Shown piece after piece: positions 22,490-23,904 of a stretch of 23,904 nt of DNA. This DNA is from Bacteroidetes bacterium UBA6161 (GTDB lineage: Bacteria; Bacteroidota; Bacteroidia; NS11-12g; UBA955), in assembly GCA_002422315.1 (NCBI GenBank), contig DIUJ01000068.1, forward strand, positions 120,393 through 144,296, read 5' to 3'. The translations under genes and the position numbers were made by a program. Below the pieces are notes generated by a model. It did not search any database and was not told the origin of the DNA. It saw only the letters and a list, made by a program, of their open reading frames with translations. Within the stretch, counting starts at the first letter, position 1. Every line of letters starts with the position of its first letter.

Positions 22490-22518
22490 CAAATTTAAAA
22501 CTATCTTTGCCAATTCAA
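22490..22518 (-). promoter_or_regulatory. Promoter for the gmhB-like gene
   Basis: On the minus strand TTG (22516-22518) is followed after 18 bases by TAAATTTG (22490-22497). It lies back to back with the plus-strand -7 element at 22502-22509. Confidence 0.45.
22502..22509 (+). promoter_or_regulatory. -7 promoter element for the polyprenol-phosphate glycosyltransferase
   Basis: TATCTTTG fits TAnnTTTG and is identical to the element of fsa. It gives a leader of about 17 bases to the TTG start at 22530. No TTG at -33 is evident. Confidence 0.4.
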
Positions 22519-22529
22519 AAATTATAGTT

Positions 22530-23252
22530 TTGAACAAAAAAATAGTTGTCATACCTACTTACAATGAAAAAGAGAATATCGAATCTATTTTGTTGCATGT
22601 AATGCAAATGGATTCTACCATACATGTATTGGTGGTGGATGACAATTCTCCAGATGGAACAGGACAAATAGTTAAAGATATAGCTTCAAATTATAAGGGT
22701 CGTATTTTTATTTTAGAAAGACTCAAAAAAGATGGTTTAGGCAGGGCTTATGTTGCAGGATTTGATTGGTGCTTGCAAAACAAATATTCTTATATTGCAG
22801 AAATGGATGCAGACTTTAGTCATAATCCAGATGATTTAAACAGATTGTATGAGGCTTTAGAAAAGGGTGCAGAAGTTGCGATTGGAAGTAGATACAAAAC
22901 AGGAATAAATGTTGTTAACTGGGATATTAAAAGAGTGCTTATGTCCTATTTTGCTTCGAGATATGTTCGATTTGTAACGGGCCTTCCAATTCATGACTCT
23001 ACTGCTGGTTTTGTTGCATACACTGCGAGCGCATTAGAAAAAATAAACGTACACAAAATTAAATTCAAAGGGTATGCATTTCAAATAGAAATGAAATATA
23101 GGGCTTGGATTAAGGGGTTGAAATTAGAAGAAGTACCAATAATTTTTACAGATAGAAGTAAAGGTGTTTCTAAAATGAGCATGGGTATTTTCAGAGAAGC
23201 ATTTTTAGGAGTTATTGAACTAAAACTCAGAAAAATTTTTAGAAGATTATAA
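22530..23252 (+). CDS. Polyprenol-phosphate mannosyltransferase (DPM1-like GT2)
   Basis: A 240-residue GT2 enzyme of the dolichol-phosphate mannosyltransferase type: IVVIPTYNEKENI (5-17), VLVVDDNSPDGTG (33-45), the metal-binding EMDADFSH (91-98), and the acceptor-loop segment TGLPIHDSTAGFVAY. A GYAFQIEMKYRAW block with IFTDRSKGVSKMS near the C-terminus is diagnostic of this group. It transfers mannose or glucose from a nucleotide sugar to a lipid-phosphate carrier at the inner face of the membrane. No C-terminal transmembrane domain is present, as in the soluble DPM1 type. The start is a TTG at 22530; no in-frame ATG is near, and MNKKIVVIPTYNE matches the expected N-terminus. Confidence 0.9.
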   Translation: MNKKIVVIPTYNEKENIESILLHVMQMDSTIHVLVVDDNSPDGTGQIVKDIASNYKGRIFILERLKKDGLGRAYVAGFDWCLQNKYSYIAEMDADFSHNPDDLNRLYEALEKGAEVAIGSRYKTGINVVNWDIKRVLMSYFASRYVRFVTGLPIHDSTAGFVAYTASALEKINVHKIKFKGYAFQIEMKYRAWIKGLKLEEVPIIFTDRSKGVSKMSMGIFREAFLGVIELKLRKIFRRL

Positions 23253-23259
23253 TCTCTCC

Positions 23260-23820
23260 TTACTTCACATATTTTTTATTGGTATATCTTATTAGGAAAA
23301 CCATGTCATTATACCACTTGTCAAATCCATTGTAGAAATTAAACAAATAGTCAAGTTTTTCGTAATCATTTTTAAACCCTCTTTTATGCTTCTTCTTAAA
23401 TGAGTTTTCTATATTTTCCATGTAAAGGTTGAAATCTAACATACATTCAAACCAATTTCTATAAATGGAATAATTGGTATTGGTACTTCCTATACAGTAT
23501 GTTTCTCTATTTCTAGGGTATCGCATACCAATTAAATTATTGTATTCTTTAGCTAAAAAACTATTATGATTATCTACTCCAGATTCTTCCATTTTTATAG
23601 CAATAAAAAATGTAGCATTTTCTGGAATATACTCTCTAGCTATAGCATACATTGTATCTATAGAAGGTATACTATCCATGTTTATTGCTTCCAAGGCAAT
23701 TTGTTTTGGTGTTAACTCATAATAAATAAAAGGGATTTCTTCTACAGACTTGAATTTATCTGATGCAAATAGAGACATTTGATAAAAAAACAAGAGCAAT
23801 AAAAACTTTAAGTATTTCAT
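23260..23820 (-). CDS. Secreted glucosaminidase-like domain protein
   Basis: A 186-residue protein with a signal peptide (1-20, ending SLFAS) and a domain resembling the FlgJ/Bax/glucosaminidase lysozyme-like fold. The catalytic-region motif is AIKMEESGVDNHNSFLAKEYNNLIGMR (74-100), with E78 or E79 as the probable acid, followed by YSIYRNWFECMLDF (117-130), which fits the GYA.Y..W..SV.DY pattern. Such proteins hydrolyse peptidoglycan glycan strands in the periplasm. It ends 7 bases from the convergent glycosyltransferase. Confidence 0.78.
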   Translation of the reverse strand: MKYLKFLLLLFFYQMSLFASDKFKSVEEIPFIYYELTPKQIALEAINMDSIPSIDTMYAIAREYIPENATFFIAIKMEESGVDNHNSFLAKEYNNLIGMRYPRNRETYCIGSTNTNYSIYRNWFECMLDFNLYMENIENSFKKKHKRGFKNDYEKLDYLFNFYNGFDKWYNDMVFLIRYTNKKYVK

Positions 23821-23844
23821 TAACTATCAATTTAACTAATTTTA

Positions 23845-23875
23845 CAAATTTACTTTTCCAATTCGTTTATTCCAA
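23845..23875 (-). promoter_or_regulatory. Promoter for the glucosaminidase-like gene
   Basis: On the minus strand TTG (23873-23875) is followed after 20 bases by TAAATTTG (23845-23852), with about 20 more bases to the ATG at 23820. Confidence 0.5.
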
Positions 23876-23904
23876 TTTATTTTTTAACCCAAAATACGCA
23901 TTAG

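Overview
The window looks like a low-GC Bacteroidota chromosome. Five things support this: promoter-like pairs of TTG and TAnnTTTG at ~18-20 bp spacing, few Shine-Dalgarno sequences, a secreted protein with a type A type IX secretion (T9SS) sorting domain, lineage-typical small families (DUF6132, Lacal_2735), and a membrane-anchored MutS-like ATPase. I infer this from the sequence and cannot name a genus. No rRNA, tRNA, CRISPR array or intact transposase was seen.

Region 1 (1-4471) is accessory. It opens with the C-terminal part of an MmeI-like restriction-modification enzyme, then two overlapping genes of unknown function, a promoter-plus-terminator unit that could be a small RNA (about 1914-1981), and an unlisted 59-codon ORF (2133-2312). 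Next is a tight three-gene cassette: a TIGR04255-family protein, an unknown protein, and a DUF7689-like protein with conserved-looking Cys and His residues. Two hairpins with nearly the same core bracket the small ORF and cassette. After it comes a 490-base degraded stretch: two ~111-bp direct repeats (about 85% identical by eye) enclose a ~32-codon relic of a Virulence RhuM-family gene.

Region 2 (4472-11670) is mostly housekeeping. comF and thiL are divergent. A thiolase, truA and an ABC exporter form a gene chain with stop/start overlaps. A compact operon follows: ArsR-type repressor, TPMT-like methyltransferase, DUF6132 membrane protein and thioredoxin. It has an inverted repeat lying on its own promoter and is the second candidate system worth attention (possibly metalloid or reactive-sulfur/thiol handling).

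Region 3 (11716-18644, minus strand) holds the membrane MutS-like ATPase, two exported thioredoxin-fold proteins, a small Lacal_2735 protein, a large secreted Asp-box protein with an apparent ~130-residue insertion, and DNA polymerase III delta (holA).

Region 4 (18645-23904) holds a stand-alone HsdR-N nuclease-like protein divergent from holA, the NhaD Na+/H+ antiporter with a family 2 glycosyltransferase directly behind it, fructose-6-phosphate aldolase, a GmhB-like phosphatase divergent from a polyprenol-phosphate mannosyltransferase-like enzyme, and a secreted glucosaminidase-like protein.
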